Counted from the stretch's first letter, positions 1 through 12,079 are shown. The stretch is 64,000 nt of DNA from Benincasa hispida (GCF_009727055.1 NC_052357.1:13220875-13284874); one strand, 5' to 3'. A program made the numbers and translations. The notes: a model not told the origin generated them from the sequence alone.

Positions 1-1
1 C

Positions 2-1234
2 ATCGTTAATTATTTGGTTTGTGAACAATTTCCTGAAGATTACACCTATCGTCAATGCAAGAAGCTCAAGAATGAATGCAGATACTATTATTGGGACGAG
101 CCAAATATGCATAAAAGAGATGCAGACAAAATCATTCGATTATGCATACCAGATGCTGCTCAACAACGCATGTTGTCACAATGTCACGACTCACCATATG
201 GTGGCCACTTCGGAGGACAACGCACTGTAGCCAAAGTTTTGCAAAGTGGATTCTTTTGGCCTTCATTATTCAAGGATGCGGATGACTATGTAATGAAATG
301 TGATCGGTGTCAACACACAGGCAACATTTCATGGAAGTACGCAATGCTAATGAACACTATCTTGGAGCTGGAATTATTCAACGCATGGGGAATTGATTTC
401 ATGGGACCATTCCCCCATTCGAATGGTAAACACTATATTTTATTAGCCTTTGATTATGTCTCTAAGTGGGTTGAGGCAATAGCATGCGTTGTACGTGATG
501 CGGCGGTAGACTCCCAGTTCCTGAAGAAAAATATCTTCACTCATTTTGGCACTCCCCGTGCCATCATAAGTGATGAAGGATCACACTTTATCAATCACCA
601 TATCAAGGAGCTGCTGCGCAAGTACAATATCCTCCATAAAGTGGCCACCACATACCATCCGTAAATGAATGATCAAGCTGAAGTGTCCAATCTAGAAATT
701 AAATTGATACTTGAGAAGGTAGTAAAGCCTTCACAGAAAGACTGGGCAACAAAGCTTGACGATGCATTATGGGCATATCAGACTGCATTTAAAACACCCA
801 TAGGTATGTCCCGCTATGCGCTGGTATTTGGTAAGGCGTGTCACTTGCCTTTGAAGCAGGAATATAAGGCACTATGGGTGGTAAAGAAGCTGAATTTTGA
901 TTTAAAGAAGGTAGGAGAGGCGCGAAAAATGTAACTGGTCGAGCTAGAAGAATGGAGGAACAACGCATATGAGAATGTGAAAATTTATAAAGAGCGCACC
1001 AGGCGCTGGCATGATCAACGCATATGCGGCAAGAACCTCCAAGTCGGGCAAAAAGTCTTGCTTTTCAATTCACGTCTACGACTCTCCCTGGGAAAGCTAA
1101 AGTCGCGTTGGTCCGGACCGTTCATAATTCAACAAGTACTTCCGCATGGCGCGATGGAATTATCAAATGACGATGGAACTAACATATTCAAAGTCAATAG
1201 ACAACGAGTAAAGGCATACCATGGAGAAGACTAG
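2..1234 (+). pseudogene. Ty3/gypsy (Athila-type) pol 3' end: integrase, broken
   Basis: One reading frame runs from the window edge to a final stop at about 1234, interrupted by TAA at 662-664 and TAA at 932-934. It encodes the end of a gypsy pol polyprotein. The H2C2 zinc-binding part lies at about nt 180-312 (CHDSPYGGHFG ... KCDRCQ). The integrase core follows, with the first Asp in GIDFMGPF (about 391-414), the second in ISDEGSHF (about 565-588) and the Glu in QAEVSN just after the first stop. The C-terminal part carries KLKSRWSGPF, typical of plant gypsy integrases. The order and motifs match the Athila/Tat branch from memory. The catalytic residues survive, but the stops make it non-functional. 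RNase H and RT would lie upstream of the window. Confidence 0.88.
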
Positions 1235-2088
1235 CATCGCCAAGTCTACTCCGTGCAACTAGGAGACTTTAAATAAAGAAGGAAGTAGGTGGTTCTCAGG
1301 GACGCAAGTTTTGGGAAACCTCAAATCTTCAATTCTTTTCTCCACTACTCGGAATTTTCACTAGCTTTTCAATTCTGATTTATCCTTATTTTACTATCAC
1401 TATCGTTATTTCTACAAAAAAAAAAAATTACAATAACAATTTTTATTTTGTTTAAAATAATTTGACCCTCTCTTTGTTTTTCGTACAACCATCGAAGCAC
1501 TGGATTGCGGAGACGATACGCAAAGAAGCACTTATCCTATTCAATCACCAGAATCCAAAGAAGAGAGATCGCCGCAAAGATGGATACTCAATACAATGCG
1601 GGCGAATGTATAAAATTTGGGGGGTGTACTCTTCCTTATCTTTATTTCAAATTTTGCACTATCACATTGCATTTTAATCTTCAAAGTTTTATCACCGCAT
1701 CCTCTTTAATCACCGCAATCATTTGACATAGATAAATTTCGTGAGTCACCGCATTCTGTTTCTTTGCCAAGTATGATTTCAATGATGAAAAATATGCTTC
1801 TATTTCTTTTGTATATATTAGAGTCAACTTCATCTTAAAAAAGTCATCTCATGAAATATTTCTCGAAGTTAGGGGTTTTCCAACTTTCTTTACAATGAAT
1901 TCTATGACCACTGCATGACTTATTTTAATCTTTTGGCAATGAGGACGTTGCTGCATTTTAAATTTGGGGGTGAGGTATTTATTTTCGACCTTGCTATTTA
2001 AAAAAAAAACATGCGAGAATAACAACTCCACTGTCAACGCACTGGAAAACCCATGTTGATAAGAGTTAAGTTGTGAAAGGCACTTACC

Positions 2089-2271
2089 CGTAGTTGGATG
2101 TCCGCATGACACCTGTGGAGACAAGCCAAAACGAAAGTAAGTCACCAGGCTCAACGCATAAATCAAGGACCGCAACTCCAATGCCAAATCGGTATGAGTT
2201 TAGTCTGAGAAAGAGTGCATTGCTCGTAGTTGGATGTCTGCATGACACCCGTGGGGGCAAGCCAAAACGAA
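2089..2271 (+). repeat. two-copy direct repeat, 136-bp offset
   Basis: A 47-bp segment starting CGTAGTTGGATGTC and ending GCCAAAACGAA occurs at 2089-2135 and again at 2225-2271 with a few substitutions. The inverted gypsy copy near 10560-10620 keeps the matching segment. Confidence 0.75.
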
Positions 2272-2596
2272 GGCAAGGCACTCGGATCAGTGCAAGGTTA
2301 GAAAAAAATAGTAATAAAGAAAAATTTTGTGCAAGGATAAATCATTTGACACTTCGGTGAAAAATTTTCTTTTTGAAATAAATCATGCGATGTTCCGGAA
2401 TTTAGTAAAGTCCTTTTGAAAGTTAAACTTGCAGTCCCTAGGTCATAGAAATATTTTAAGAAGAGACTTGAATAAGACTTGAGAAAATTCTGGTATATAG
2501 GGCTTGAATGAAGCATCCTTGATAAATCTAGGAAAAGAACTTTGCGGTGGACTTGCTAAAGGAATCTTTAGCTTATGCTTGAGGACAAGCATAGTT

Positions 2597-2610
2597 TAAA
2601 TTTGGGGGTA
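2597..2610 (+). promoter_or_regulatory. polypurine tract before gypsy LTR
   Basis: AAATTTGGGGGTA lies directly upstream of the inferred LTR start and is conserved in the inverted copy (complement at 10211-10224). This is the expected plus-strand primer position. Confidence 0.6.
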
Positions 2611-4286
2611 AGATAACGGGCAGAAATGCACGTTATCATAGTACTAAGTTCTTAAACAATGTTGGATTGCGTTGATGAAATATGTTAAATTGCGTCCATT
2701 AGGCATAAATTCTATAATATTGCCGTCGCATGCGTTCAGTGCATTAGAACTATTGATTTTTGTATTTTTTTTGTGTGCAGAATATGCGTTAACGCAATGC
2801 AAGATTGCGATCATAGGAAAATATCGATTGAGCACAACTTCACCGCAAGACTTTGGGTTGATCGTGCTCACAAACATTCGCCTAAGAAGGATCGCCACAA
2901 CTTGGTCAACGCAACATAGTGGGCGTATCTAGGTTAAAGGCTAATTAAGAACGATGGGACAGAAAGCTGATGACAGTCGAATCCAAATTAAGTTGACAGC
3001 CGATAACGGTCACAAAGTACATTCAGCTTTATAGGCAACAATCATTCGGCGCAACAATCAGGAATTAAAGCTGTCCCATCTATACAACCGGGAGATTGAA
3101 GCCGCCTTTCACCATTGATGCCCTATAAATACTAAGTGTATTCTTTAGAAAAAAGGGTTGATCGGTTGACAAGTTCACGATATAACCAGCTCACCGTCTT
3201 CTGTTCATAGTTTTTCTTTCATTTTTAAGGCGGAGCATGAGAAGAGTGGTGGCATTGGAGATCGCCCAGGGCAACTTGAGAGAGAACCTTGGGGCATAAG
3301 GGCAGAGCGCATGCCAACTCTCACGAGAGCGAGAATATCTTTAGAGCACGAGTAGAATAGAGTAAACGCCTGGCAGCAAGAAATTGCTACCAGGCTCTTT
3401 ATTATACTTGCATTGTTATTTGTACTTCATCTTCGTATCTATTCAATGGAAGTCCTATTTCTACATATGTTCACTCTTTTAATACGCATGAGTAGCTAAA
3501 TTAGTTGAATAGGTTGAGAAGAACTAAGCTAACATGACTTAGAAAGTTCATTACTTGCGATTGTCTTGTTATGCTGTGCAAATTACTCTTTAGAGTTACT
3601 CGAGAGACAGTCTAAAGAAAAAACCCAATGTCTCGAGAGAGCTAGGTTAGAATCTGGACTCGAAAGAGCAAGATTACGCTTGCATAAACGAGAGATAGGG
3701 ACTTAGAGTAAGCTTTGTTTGTCAACTTGCATCGCATGCATCCCAGGAATGGGAATGATATTATGTGGTCACATATTTATGTGAATGTCATGTTGTCATC
3801 GCATAAATAGAGATAGAAGTTTATGTGTAAACCCTGTAGACTTATTACATAATTATCGCATGCGTTCTAGCCTTAGAAGCCGTGGTATTCACACCGAGAG
3901 GTGGTTTACTATTGTATGCATGTTGCATGATCACAAAGCATGAATGCATTCTAGGGAATGTTAGCCGAAATCTTTCTTAATCCGTTCACTGCATATTCAT
4001 CGCATTTCTCGTTTACCAACTCTTTCCAAACTCTGTCGCATTTGTTATTTCTTTTAATCAACGCAATCAACAATCAAACACTTTATTTATTTTCCCCGTT
4101 ACCGCAAAGTTTTCATAAAAAATAATTATCAACGCAATCTATTTTCACAAGTCCCTATGTTCGACCCTGGACTTACCAGGAAACTCAGAGGAATTTACAC
4201 TTAAATTCCGCTGGGGAAACTTGAGTGCACAACAAAATGCATCAACGCATATCATCCATATTTCTACTTAATAAAATAACGCATCA
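2611..4286 (+). repeat. gypsy LTR (about 1.68 kb)
   Basis: The left edge is set by the polypurine tract, and the right edge by a CA seven bases before the primer site. The length (1676 bp) nearly equals that of the inverted copy at 8538-10210 (1673 bp), and the two align along their length by eye. The canonical TG start is AG here but TG in the inverted copy. The sequence is rich in GCG/CGC words such as ACGCAT and ACCGCAA, unlike the surrounding AT-rich DNA. It lies between an integrase on its left and a gag on its right, so it acts as a 3' LTR for one and a 5' LTR for the other. Confidence 0.8.
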
Positions 4287-4292
4287 AGTGTT

Positions 4293-4310
4293 TGGCGTCG
4301 TTGCCTGGGA
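4293..4310 (+). promoter_or_regulatory. primer binding site, tRNA-Asp type
   Basis: TGGCGTCGTTGCCTGGGA differs at two positions from the complement of the 3' end of plant tRNA-Asp, the primer used by Athila-type elements. It sits six bases after the LTR end. Confidence 0.75.
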
Positions 4311-4463
4311 CTTCAGCAAAATAGTTTGTTAACGGTAATATTTTTTTTTTTATTTCTTTGCAGGACTCTCAATCTCTGGCGAATTACGACCCACAGATTG
4401 AGAGGACTTTTAGACGAAGATTGAGAGACCGCCAACAACAACTACAATCCGATAAATAAAGAG

Positions 4464-5112
4464 ATGGCGGAGCAGCCTGGAGAAGGAGCACCAAATGATA
4501 ATAATATCATAGCGAATCCAATTCTGTTGGCAAACGATCGCAATAGACCTATTAGGGACTATGCATCGCCAAACCTCTATGATTTCTCTTCGGGAATCAT
4601 GAGGCCTACCCTCGATGGAAGAAGATTCGAGATGAAATCGGTGATGCTACAGATGATCCAGACTGCAGGTCAATTCGGAGGAAGGCGTGGCGAGGACCCG
4701 TATGCCCATCTCCGAAATTTTATTGAAATCTGCAATACTTTTGTGTTCCCGAACATCTCTGCTGAAGAAGTTCGACTAACGTTGTTCCCATTTTCTCTTT
4801 GTGATCAGGCTAGGAAATGGGCTTATTCACTCAAACCATGAGAGATTATTTCTTGGGTGCAGGTAGTGGAGAAATTCATGAAAAAATATTTTTCACCTAC
4901 CAAGAACGCAAGACGAAGAAGGCTTATTACAAATTTTGAACAAGATATGGACAAATTGCTCAGTGATTCCTAAGCAAGGTTTAAAAGGTAGGTCCGAGAT
5001 TGTCCGCATAATGGGCTATCAGATTGTCTTCAAATGGAAATTTTTTATCACGGTTTGAATTTCGCTTCGCATACCGCTGCTAATGCGGCAGCCGCTGGTG
5101 GTATGCTTAACA
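4464..5112 (+). pseudogene. Ty3/gypsy gag, truncated
   Basis: An ATG at 4464 opens a gag reading frame, MAEQPGEGAPND..., with the Athila-type landmarks RPIRDYASPN, DPYAHLRNF and ARKWAYSL. A TGA at 4839-4841 interrupts it. Homology then continues past the stop (VEKFMKKYFSP, then AANAAAAGGMLNKT) with another stop and a probable frameshift. The match ends abruptly near 5112, where a reverse-oriented copia LTR begins. The capsid C-terminus, zinc knuckle and all of pol are missing. It belongs to an element whose 5' LTR is at 2611-4286. Confidence 0.8.
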
Positions 5113-7069
5113 AAACTCATTATCGACATGCTTAGAATACAATAAAACACAAGGAAAAAGTTTCATACCAGATGAAGACTCTCTTCATATGTGTGAACCC
5201 ACAGCAGCGGAAAACCTCCCACCTATCTACCAGCACCCGGCAAGTATGTCGACTGCAACAACACAATCAGAGCGTACACGAACAATGCAGCGGGGACGAT
5301 ACCACCACAAGAGAAACTCGGGTATCCTTGGCATCAAAAACCCAAAGAGTGGGCTTTGGTGAGTTTGGTAGAGGTCGGAGGAGAACACGTTGTGTAAATG
5401 ATAAGCAAGTGGGAGATGAAACTCTGCTATCGTATAACGGAAATGCTTATCGTATTGTAGAGCTACACGATCGTGTAGGAAAAACTGAACGATCGTTTAA
5501 GATAAATGTATGCGATCGTTTAAAGAAAGCGTGAGGCAGACAATCGTTTAGACGAACGAGCTTCTATCGTATAGGCTCTCGCGATCGCTCTCACGGATTC
5601 TTTTGGGCGTGGGCGAATATGAATGCACGATTGAATTAAAATGAAAAACGATTTTCATTTTTTTAATCTGTCGGTTACCATAACCTTCGCAACCCTACTT
5701 TCCACGTTTGAACGTGGATCAATCGGTTAATTATCAAATAATTAATCAATTAGTTTAATTAATAAATATAATCATATTATATTTATATCCTATAGTTTGA
5801 TATCATATATCTACTATAGTATTTTCTCCCCTACTTGATATAAATCATATTTATATCTAATTTCCTCCAAAATAATGTATCTCATACATTTAGCCAATTA
5901 TAGCATATATAATTAACCAGTCCAATTATATCATATATAATTGAACTTCCTCTTGTCAATTTGAACATTTCAAATTAACCAAAAATTGGTTCTCGACTTT
6001 ATCCAAGCTACCCACGTGACTTAATGAACCTATGGCTCGAAGCTCCAACGGTATGTGAATAGCTGACTAAACTCTTTAGCCACGAGATTCACCATTTGTT
6101 AGCTGTCAATGATTCCACTAAAGACCAATAGCTGAACTCTTCTTACCACAGATATATTTATGTTTCATCGGATATAACCAATCATAAGTACGATGACCCT
6201 TCATAAATTCTCATAAGTACAGCTAGGCCAATTTACCGTTTTGCCTATGTAGTTACATTTCACTCCTTAAGTACCACTAATTTCTTTAATGAACAATATA
6301 ACATAGTCCAGTTATGTATGAACACCTCTCGGCCCAAGAGAAGGTGTGTGGTGCCATATTGTTCAAGCCTCGGAATCAGCCCTTAAGGGAGCCATCTATC
6401 TACTTATCCCTGCCTCGAGGAAGGAGTGAGTTCCATCTTGTGTAGCTGAGTTCCCAACTCTAAAATCAGACGAATCCCCAAAATGGTAGGTTTGAATCGG
6501 CGACCTGGCCACTCGCACCCATACAAATCAAAGGACCGCCCTCAATGGCAGGAGTTCCCAACTCATTCAGGATTGAGGTCATGTTACCTATGGTCATCCT
6601 AGTGAAGTGAAGTCTCTATCATGAACGGTGTTATATAATGAGAAATTAACACTTCGTGGTTAGGTCTTATACAAACTCTTTGTATAGGACGCCCCTGCTC
6701 ACATGTCCCCAACACGAATGACCAGGATCCGACCATCTGTGACAAGTTACAACACTTGTGACTATTCCACAAAGCGGGTCGCGTTCGTAATGTTACAAGG
6801 ATAAGGTTACCCTTCTTTATCCATTTACTACAGACCATTTTGGTTATCACTTAAGACATGATCCACTTGTATATTGCAACATACATGCTTGAGTCACATA
6901 CAAATAACTAGGGATTTTATGTTTATTTGTTTGTGGTAAAGCAAATAAAATAAATAACAGATCAAAACTATAAGATGTGAAGTAAATATCATACGTTAAC
7001 AATCACAGGTGTTCGTATATACTGTTTACAAACTACAGGACACGAGACTTTAGGGCATCAACCCCAACA
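5113..7069 (-). repeat. 3' LTR of reverse long-LTR copia element, truncated
   Basis: Read on the minus strand this begins TGTTGGGGTTGATGCC at 7069 and matches the 5' LTR at 13932-16190 over nearly its whole length. It stops about 105 bp short of the LTR 3' end, where gypsy gag sequence takes over. It contains the CGATCG-rich array near 5440-5600. The Nextera insertion seen in the partner LTR is absent here. Confidence 0.82.
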
Positions 7070-7085
7070 ATCTCCCAGGGGTGTA
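7070..7085 (-). promoter_or_regulatory. polypurine tract of reverse copia
   Basis: On the minus strand CCCCTGGGAGATTG lies directly before the LTR start. A second GTGGGAGATTTTA tract sits about 50 bp further into the element. Confidence 0.55.
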
Positions 7086-7263
7086 CAAAACAATAAACTA
7101 GGGCATAAAATCCCAGTACAATAAAATCTCCCACTTGCCCTAGTTCAGCCGCGGGCGATCCTGTAGACCCATGCTCCATAGGTGACCCTCAAACACTGTA
7201 GCCATGAGAGCCTTTGTAAACGGGTCAGCAACAATAAAATGGCCTGGGTTAGACTAATCCGTC

Positions 7264-7670
7264 TCATCTCCTTAACCTCTTAAGGTGTCTTAGAACTCCA
7301 TGCCTGAATGGCAATAGGCCCCTCCTAGAGTCCTGCATCGAGNTCCTTAACCTCTTAAGGTGTCTTAGAACTCCATGCCTGAATGGCAATAGGCCCCTCC
7401 TAGAGTCCTGCATCGAGTACTTAAGCAAAAACTTGTCAATGTACGATGCCTGAGACAGTGCTAGCACGTTGTTCTTACGATCCCGAAAGATCTATATACC
7501 TAGAACAAATAGAGCCTCTCCCAAATCTTGCATTTAGAATTGGGTCGTTAGCCAGTTCTTAACTACAGTCAGTAGACCTACATCTAACTCTACGTACAAC
7601 ACTAAGAACAATACTAAAGCGTTGATGATCTTCTTGTAAACACAAGGTTCATCAACGTTGCCATCCCGAT
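7264..7670 (-). pseudogene. copia reverse transcriptase remnant (reverse element)
   Basis: Minus-strand translation gives RT C-terminal landmarks such as SQASYIDK and GLLPFRHG, plus an upstream piece around EPCVYKK. The catalytic YVDD box is not present: the corresponding stretch is deleted or altered. The fragment directly follows the integrase remnant, with most of RT missing. The piece near 7269-7417 is artificially duplicated around the N at 7343. Confidence 0.7.
7269..7417. other. assembly scar: 74-bp duplication around a single N
   Basis: Bases 7269-7342 and 7344-7417 are the same 74-bp sequence, separated by one ambiguous base at 7343. This is the signature of two contig ends that overlap but were joined by a one-base gap. 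The real locus probably has one copy. Confidence 0.85.
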
Positions 7671-7682
7671 CAACATCCTTCA

Positions 7683-8537
7683 TTACCTTCTTATAAGACA
7701 ATGGATCCTAACATCGCCATCTGCTACCATAGCAAGGATTTCCGTGAAACCCAGATAGCGAACGGATGGGTTCGAAACTCTCCCACTACGTCGAGGTTCC
7801 CTCAACTCTTGAGGTGGAACCGACCTACTGGATGAACTCCCATCAACAACTCTTGCTAATGTAGCAGGCTCTTCAACAACTCTTGTTGAAGTTTCAGTAG
7901 TTTCATTAGAAAGCTCAAGCAACACGACTTTGCTTCATGGACTGTGCTCTCTTATATGATCCTCCTCCAGGAAAGTAACATTTGTTGAAACAAACACCCT
8001 ATTTTCCATCGGATCATAAAAATAACCCCCTCGTGTACCTTTGGGGTAGCCTACAAAAAGGCACAACCTCGACCGTGGTTCCAATTTCTTGGGATTAGCC
8101 TTAAGCACATGTGCAGTGCAACCCCAAATGTGGAAATGACGTAAACTAGTTTTACGCTCATTCCACAACTCCAAAGGTGTTCTTGCAACACTTTTGGAGG
8201 GAACACAGTTGAGTATGTACACCGCAGTCTCCACTGCGAAAATCTAAAACGAGTTCGGTAAGGAAGCATAACTCATCATCGAGCGAACCATGTTTAACAC
8301 GATCCTATTTCTCCTATCCGCTACACCATTCTGCTGAGGTGTACCCGACGTTGAGAGTTGGGAAACGATTCCATGTTCTATCAAATAGTCCTGGAATGCG
8401 GAGTCCAAAAATTCTCCATCTCGATCTGATCGAAGTGTTTTAATCCGTCTATCTAATGCGTTTTCAAATTCATCATTGAACTCTTTGAACTTTTCAAATG
8501 ATTCGGACTTTCGTTGCAAAAGATAAACATACCCGTA
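7683..8537 (-). pseudogene. copia integrase C-terminal part (reverse element)
   Basis: A single minus-strand frame with internal stops covers this span. From the 5' side it shows MQRKSESFEKFKEF, LRSDRDGEF (second catalytic Asp), GTPQQNGVADRRNR (catalytic Glu expected nearby), then VYILNCVPSKS, PLELWNERK, LEPRSRLCLFVGYPKGTRGGYF and ATFLEEDHIREHSP. A stop near 8244 replaces the Trp expected after LPNSF. Another stop lies near 7935. The N-terminal half of the integrase is missing because an inverted gypsy LTR begins at 8538. Homologous to 57900-58650 on the other strand. Confidence 0.82.
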
Positions 8538-10210
8538 TGAAGCATTATTTTATGAAGTGAAATTATGGATGAAATGTGATGGTGAAAAATGCGTTGAGCA
8601 CTCAAGTTTCCTCAGTGGAATCCAAGTGTAAACTCCACTGAGTTTCCTGGTAAGTCCAGGGTCGAACTCAGGGACTTGTGAAAACAGGTTGCGTTGGTAA
8701 TTTTTAGGGAAAACTTTGCGGTAACCAAATAAATCAATAGTTGTTGAGTTTGTTGTTTGCGGTGATGAAAAATAAGTAAATACGGTGGATTTAAGAAATG
8801 TTGGATTGCATGATAGATGCAATGAATATGCGGATGAATGGGTTGAGAAAGTCTTCAGCTAGCGTTACTTGGGAATGCGTCAGACTATGCGATCATGCTA
8901 CAACCATGCACACCAAGTCATTTTCCAATGCAAATGCGATGCTCCTAAGTCTAGGACGCATGTGTTGAATGCAAAAGTGTCCATAAAGCTTATTCCTAAG
9001 TCTCTACTCTTGTCCTATGCGATGATGCAAGATGCATAAAGGCAAGGTGACTGCACACAATCATATCCTATTTCTAGGATGCATGCGATGCGTTGATAGC
9101 AAACAATGCTTATATCTAAGCTTCTATCTTTTGATTATGCGTTCTAATCTGACTCTCCCAAGCCTAGATTCTAACCTGACTTTCCCAAGCCTAGGTTCTA
9201 TCCTTAGACTACCCTTCTGAGTATCTCTAATAGACGAATGAAGCATACATAATACAAGATAATCGCATAGAATGAAGATTCCCAGTTGTGCTAGCTAAAT
9301 GCTTCTCAACCCATTCAACAGATTTAGCTACTCATGCGTAAATAACAAAGAGTGAACAGATATAGAGAAATAAATTCCATCTGTATAAATGAGTTGAGTA
9401 CAAAATAACAATGGAAGATAAAGGTAAAGAGTCTAGTAGCAATTCCTTGCTGACCGAGGCTTTTACACTGTAAATCTCTATTCGGTTCAAAGATATTCCT
9501 GCTTCCGCAGGCGTCGGCCCTCTCTCTGTCCTTGAAGCTTCCGACGCTCTCCCAAGCTTACCGGAATGATCTGTCGGCACAACCTTCTTCTCTCGCATCC
9601 GCCTTAAAGTAAAAGAAAATCTAAGAACAAGGCTACACTATGAATAGGACTGTGAACTCGTAAGATGGTTAACCCCTTTTCTAAAAGATGCCTATGGTAT
9701 TTATAGAGCTTCAGGGTGAAGGCAGCTTCTCTCTTATGATTGTTCGGATGGGATGGCTTTAATTCTCTGACTGATGCGCTGAATATTTGTCACTAAAAAG
9801 CTGAATGTACTTGTTATCGTTAGCGGCTGTCAGCTTAATTTGTATTCGACCGTCATCAGCTTTCTGTCCCATCGCGATTAATTGTGCCTTTCACCCAGAT
9901 GCGCCCATCAAGTTGCGCTGACCAGGTTGCGGCAATCCTTCTTGAGCAAATGTTTGCGAACACAATTATCGCAAAGTTTTGCAGTAATGCTGCGCTTGAC
10001 CAATGATTTCCTATGATCGCAATTTCCGCCTTACAACAATGTATATTCTGCATAAAAACACAAAAACCCACTGTTTCTATGCGATGAACGTATGCGACCG
10101 CAATATTATGAATTTGATTTTTTGGACACAATTTAACATGTTTTATTAGCGCAAGCCAACATTGTTTAAGAACTTAGTACTATGATAACACATATTTCTG
10201 CCCGTTTTCA
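8538..10210 (-). repeat. inverted gypsy LTR nested in copia integrase
   Basis: This is the reverse complement of the gypsy LTR at 2611-4286, with intact terminal TG/CA and almost equal length. Its outer end at 8538 joins copia integrase directly. Its inner end at 10210 joins the gypsy polypurine tract and 3' noncoding region, so it is the 3' LTR of a gypsy copy that inserted into the copia element. Confidence 0.85.
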
Positions 10211-10659
10211 TACCCCCAAATTTAAACAATGCTTGTCCTCAAGCATAAGCCAAAGATTTCCTTTAGCAAGTCGACCGTAATGTTCTTTTCCTAGATTTCT
10301 CAAGGATACTCCGTTCACATCCTATATACCAAAATTTCTTTAAGTCTTATTCGAGTCTCCTCTTAAAATATTTCTAAGACCTTGGGACCGCAAACTTAAC
10401 CTTAAAAAGGACTTTACTAACTTCTGGGACATCGCATGATTTATTTCAAAAAGATTTTTTTTTTTACCGGAGTGTCAAATGAATTTATCCTTGAATATTT
10501 CTTGACATAGTTATATTTTTTATTTTTTTTCTTTATGACTTTGTGCTGATCCAAGTGCCTTACCTTCATTTTGGCCTGCCCCCACGTGTGTCATGCGAAC
10601 ATCCAACTACGAGCAATGCGCTCTTTCTCAGACTAAACTCAAACCTACTTGGCAACGGA
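10211..10659 (-). other. gypsy 3' noncoding remnant (inverted)
   Basis: The reverse complement of about 2160-2610, starting with the polypurine tract. The match ends near 10659, where copia gag sequence starts. The two share a short GAG/CTC overlap at the joint, consistent with a deletion that removed the gypsy body together with copia gag and protease. Confidence 0.72.
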
Positions 10660-10762
10660 GATCCTCGATGATTAGGATCGTCGTTATCATGTGTTTCCAT
10701 GTTGAAAAATTTTCGCCAGTTAGTTTTTCAGTGCTTAACAATGATAAGGTGGTTGTAGACAT
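10660..10762 (-). pseudogene. copia gag 5' end (reverse element)
   Basis: The minus-strand ATG at 10762 aligns with the gag start at 56253. About 34 codons remain, including EKLTG and, after a frameshift, the segment encoding IIEDL. The rest of gag is deleted at the gypsy junction. Confidence 0.72.
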
Positions 10763-12079
10763 TTGAAAAAGTTGCTGAAAAATACGAACAAGACTTTATT
10801 AGATTTTTCTAAACCACTTTTAAACCAATCAGTTTTTCAAAACAGTTTCAAGTATCCTAAGTTATAGACTTCTATTTTGCAATGATGCCTCAGTGAATCA
10901 GGACAAATGCCACCGGTGGGGTGATCAGTTGCCCCTTCACTGGGATGAGACATTCTCAACCATTAGACAGAACCAACTCTTGGAACTGAACCTAACAACC
11001 GCCATTATTTTGGTCTAGAATCGTTAACCCTTAACTATTTCGTATAAGTGTAACCCTTCGTTTTCGGTGCCAGAGTCACTCTAATGCGCTTTCGTAGGGA
11101 AAAGACATATTAGGACAAGAGACTAAGTTACCTTATCCTCTTATAGGAGACCAAATAAAGAAACGCGCAAAACTGCCATCCTTTAGAGGAACACTCCCAG
11201 AGTGCCTCGAGGCGATGTGCAATAACTTTATTCAACCTAACAAAGAAGACCGAGGGATATGCTGTCACACTTCCCGCTCCCACTTACTATGAAAATTCTC
11301 TCCATCCATCTTGATATTGACCTACCGAAACACCATCTGTTGGGAGGACACGCCAAAGGTGCCGTGAGGCCGAGGATAGATCTCACGGTGTGGACTTTAA
11401 GAGAAAAGTGAATGGTTTAAGTGAAGCATCTCATGCCCCAAGACCATCCACTGAATATCCAGGATTCATTAACCATCATCCAACACTTGATTTTAGTCTG
11501 TAGTCTTTTAAAAAGATACTCATAAACAACGTTTGTTGTGAATTAACATTTAAAAGTAAGCTCACTCATTTAAACTTTAAATGGATGTCCTTAACTTGCA
11601 TAATACAATACTATCTATTCACGCTTTCTAGTTAAGTTCCCAGGTAAGGTTACCGTTTCTGTCAACTTAAATACTCCAGGCCTAGCACATAACGCGTTCT
11701 GCAGAAAAAGGTCCTTATAGATAATTTGCACACTTTAACCTTTATTCAGAGCCAATTTAATCCTATAAACCGTTTTAAAAAGATTAAAATCTTAGGGGAG
11801 TGTTAATCGTATTAGAACCGTCGATCTTAGGTCATATGTACACACAGTTTAAAATTTTAATAGACCATGAATTAAATCTAAGTGAGCATGCATGTCTTTC
11901 TTATTTCTTTTAGTTCTAATTCTCTTTAACTCTAAAAAAGCAACTAAAAAATATTGGCGCATAACGAGGCATTTATAACAATTAAAAGTAACCTATGTGT
12001 CAATGCTTCATGCAATGTCCAGTCATTACTATATAATTTTATAATAGCGCGTAAGCACTATCAAACATGCTGTCATTCA

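Larger units (their letters stand above)
1235..2610 (+). other. 3' noncoding region of the gypsy element
   Basis: This stretch between the integrase stop and the LTR has no credible protein. It holds three polypurine-like tracts of the form AAATTTGGGGG (near 1613, 1960 and 2598), only the last of which abuts the LTR. It also holds a two-copy direct repeat (2089-2271). The part from about 2084 onward recurs in inverted orientation at 10211-10659, which shows it belongs to the element rather than to host DNA. Confidence 0.7.

Noticed and set aside
5440..5600. CGATCG arrays considered as a CRISPR array
   Set aside because: The units are short, variable and palindromic, the spacers are not unique sequences of constant length, and the context is a plant retroelement.
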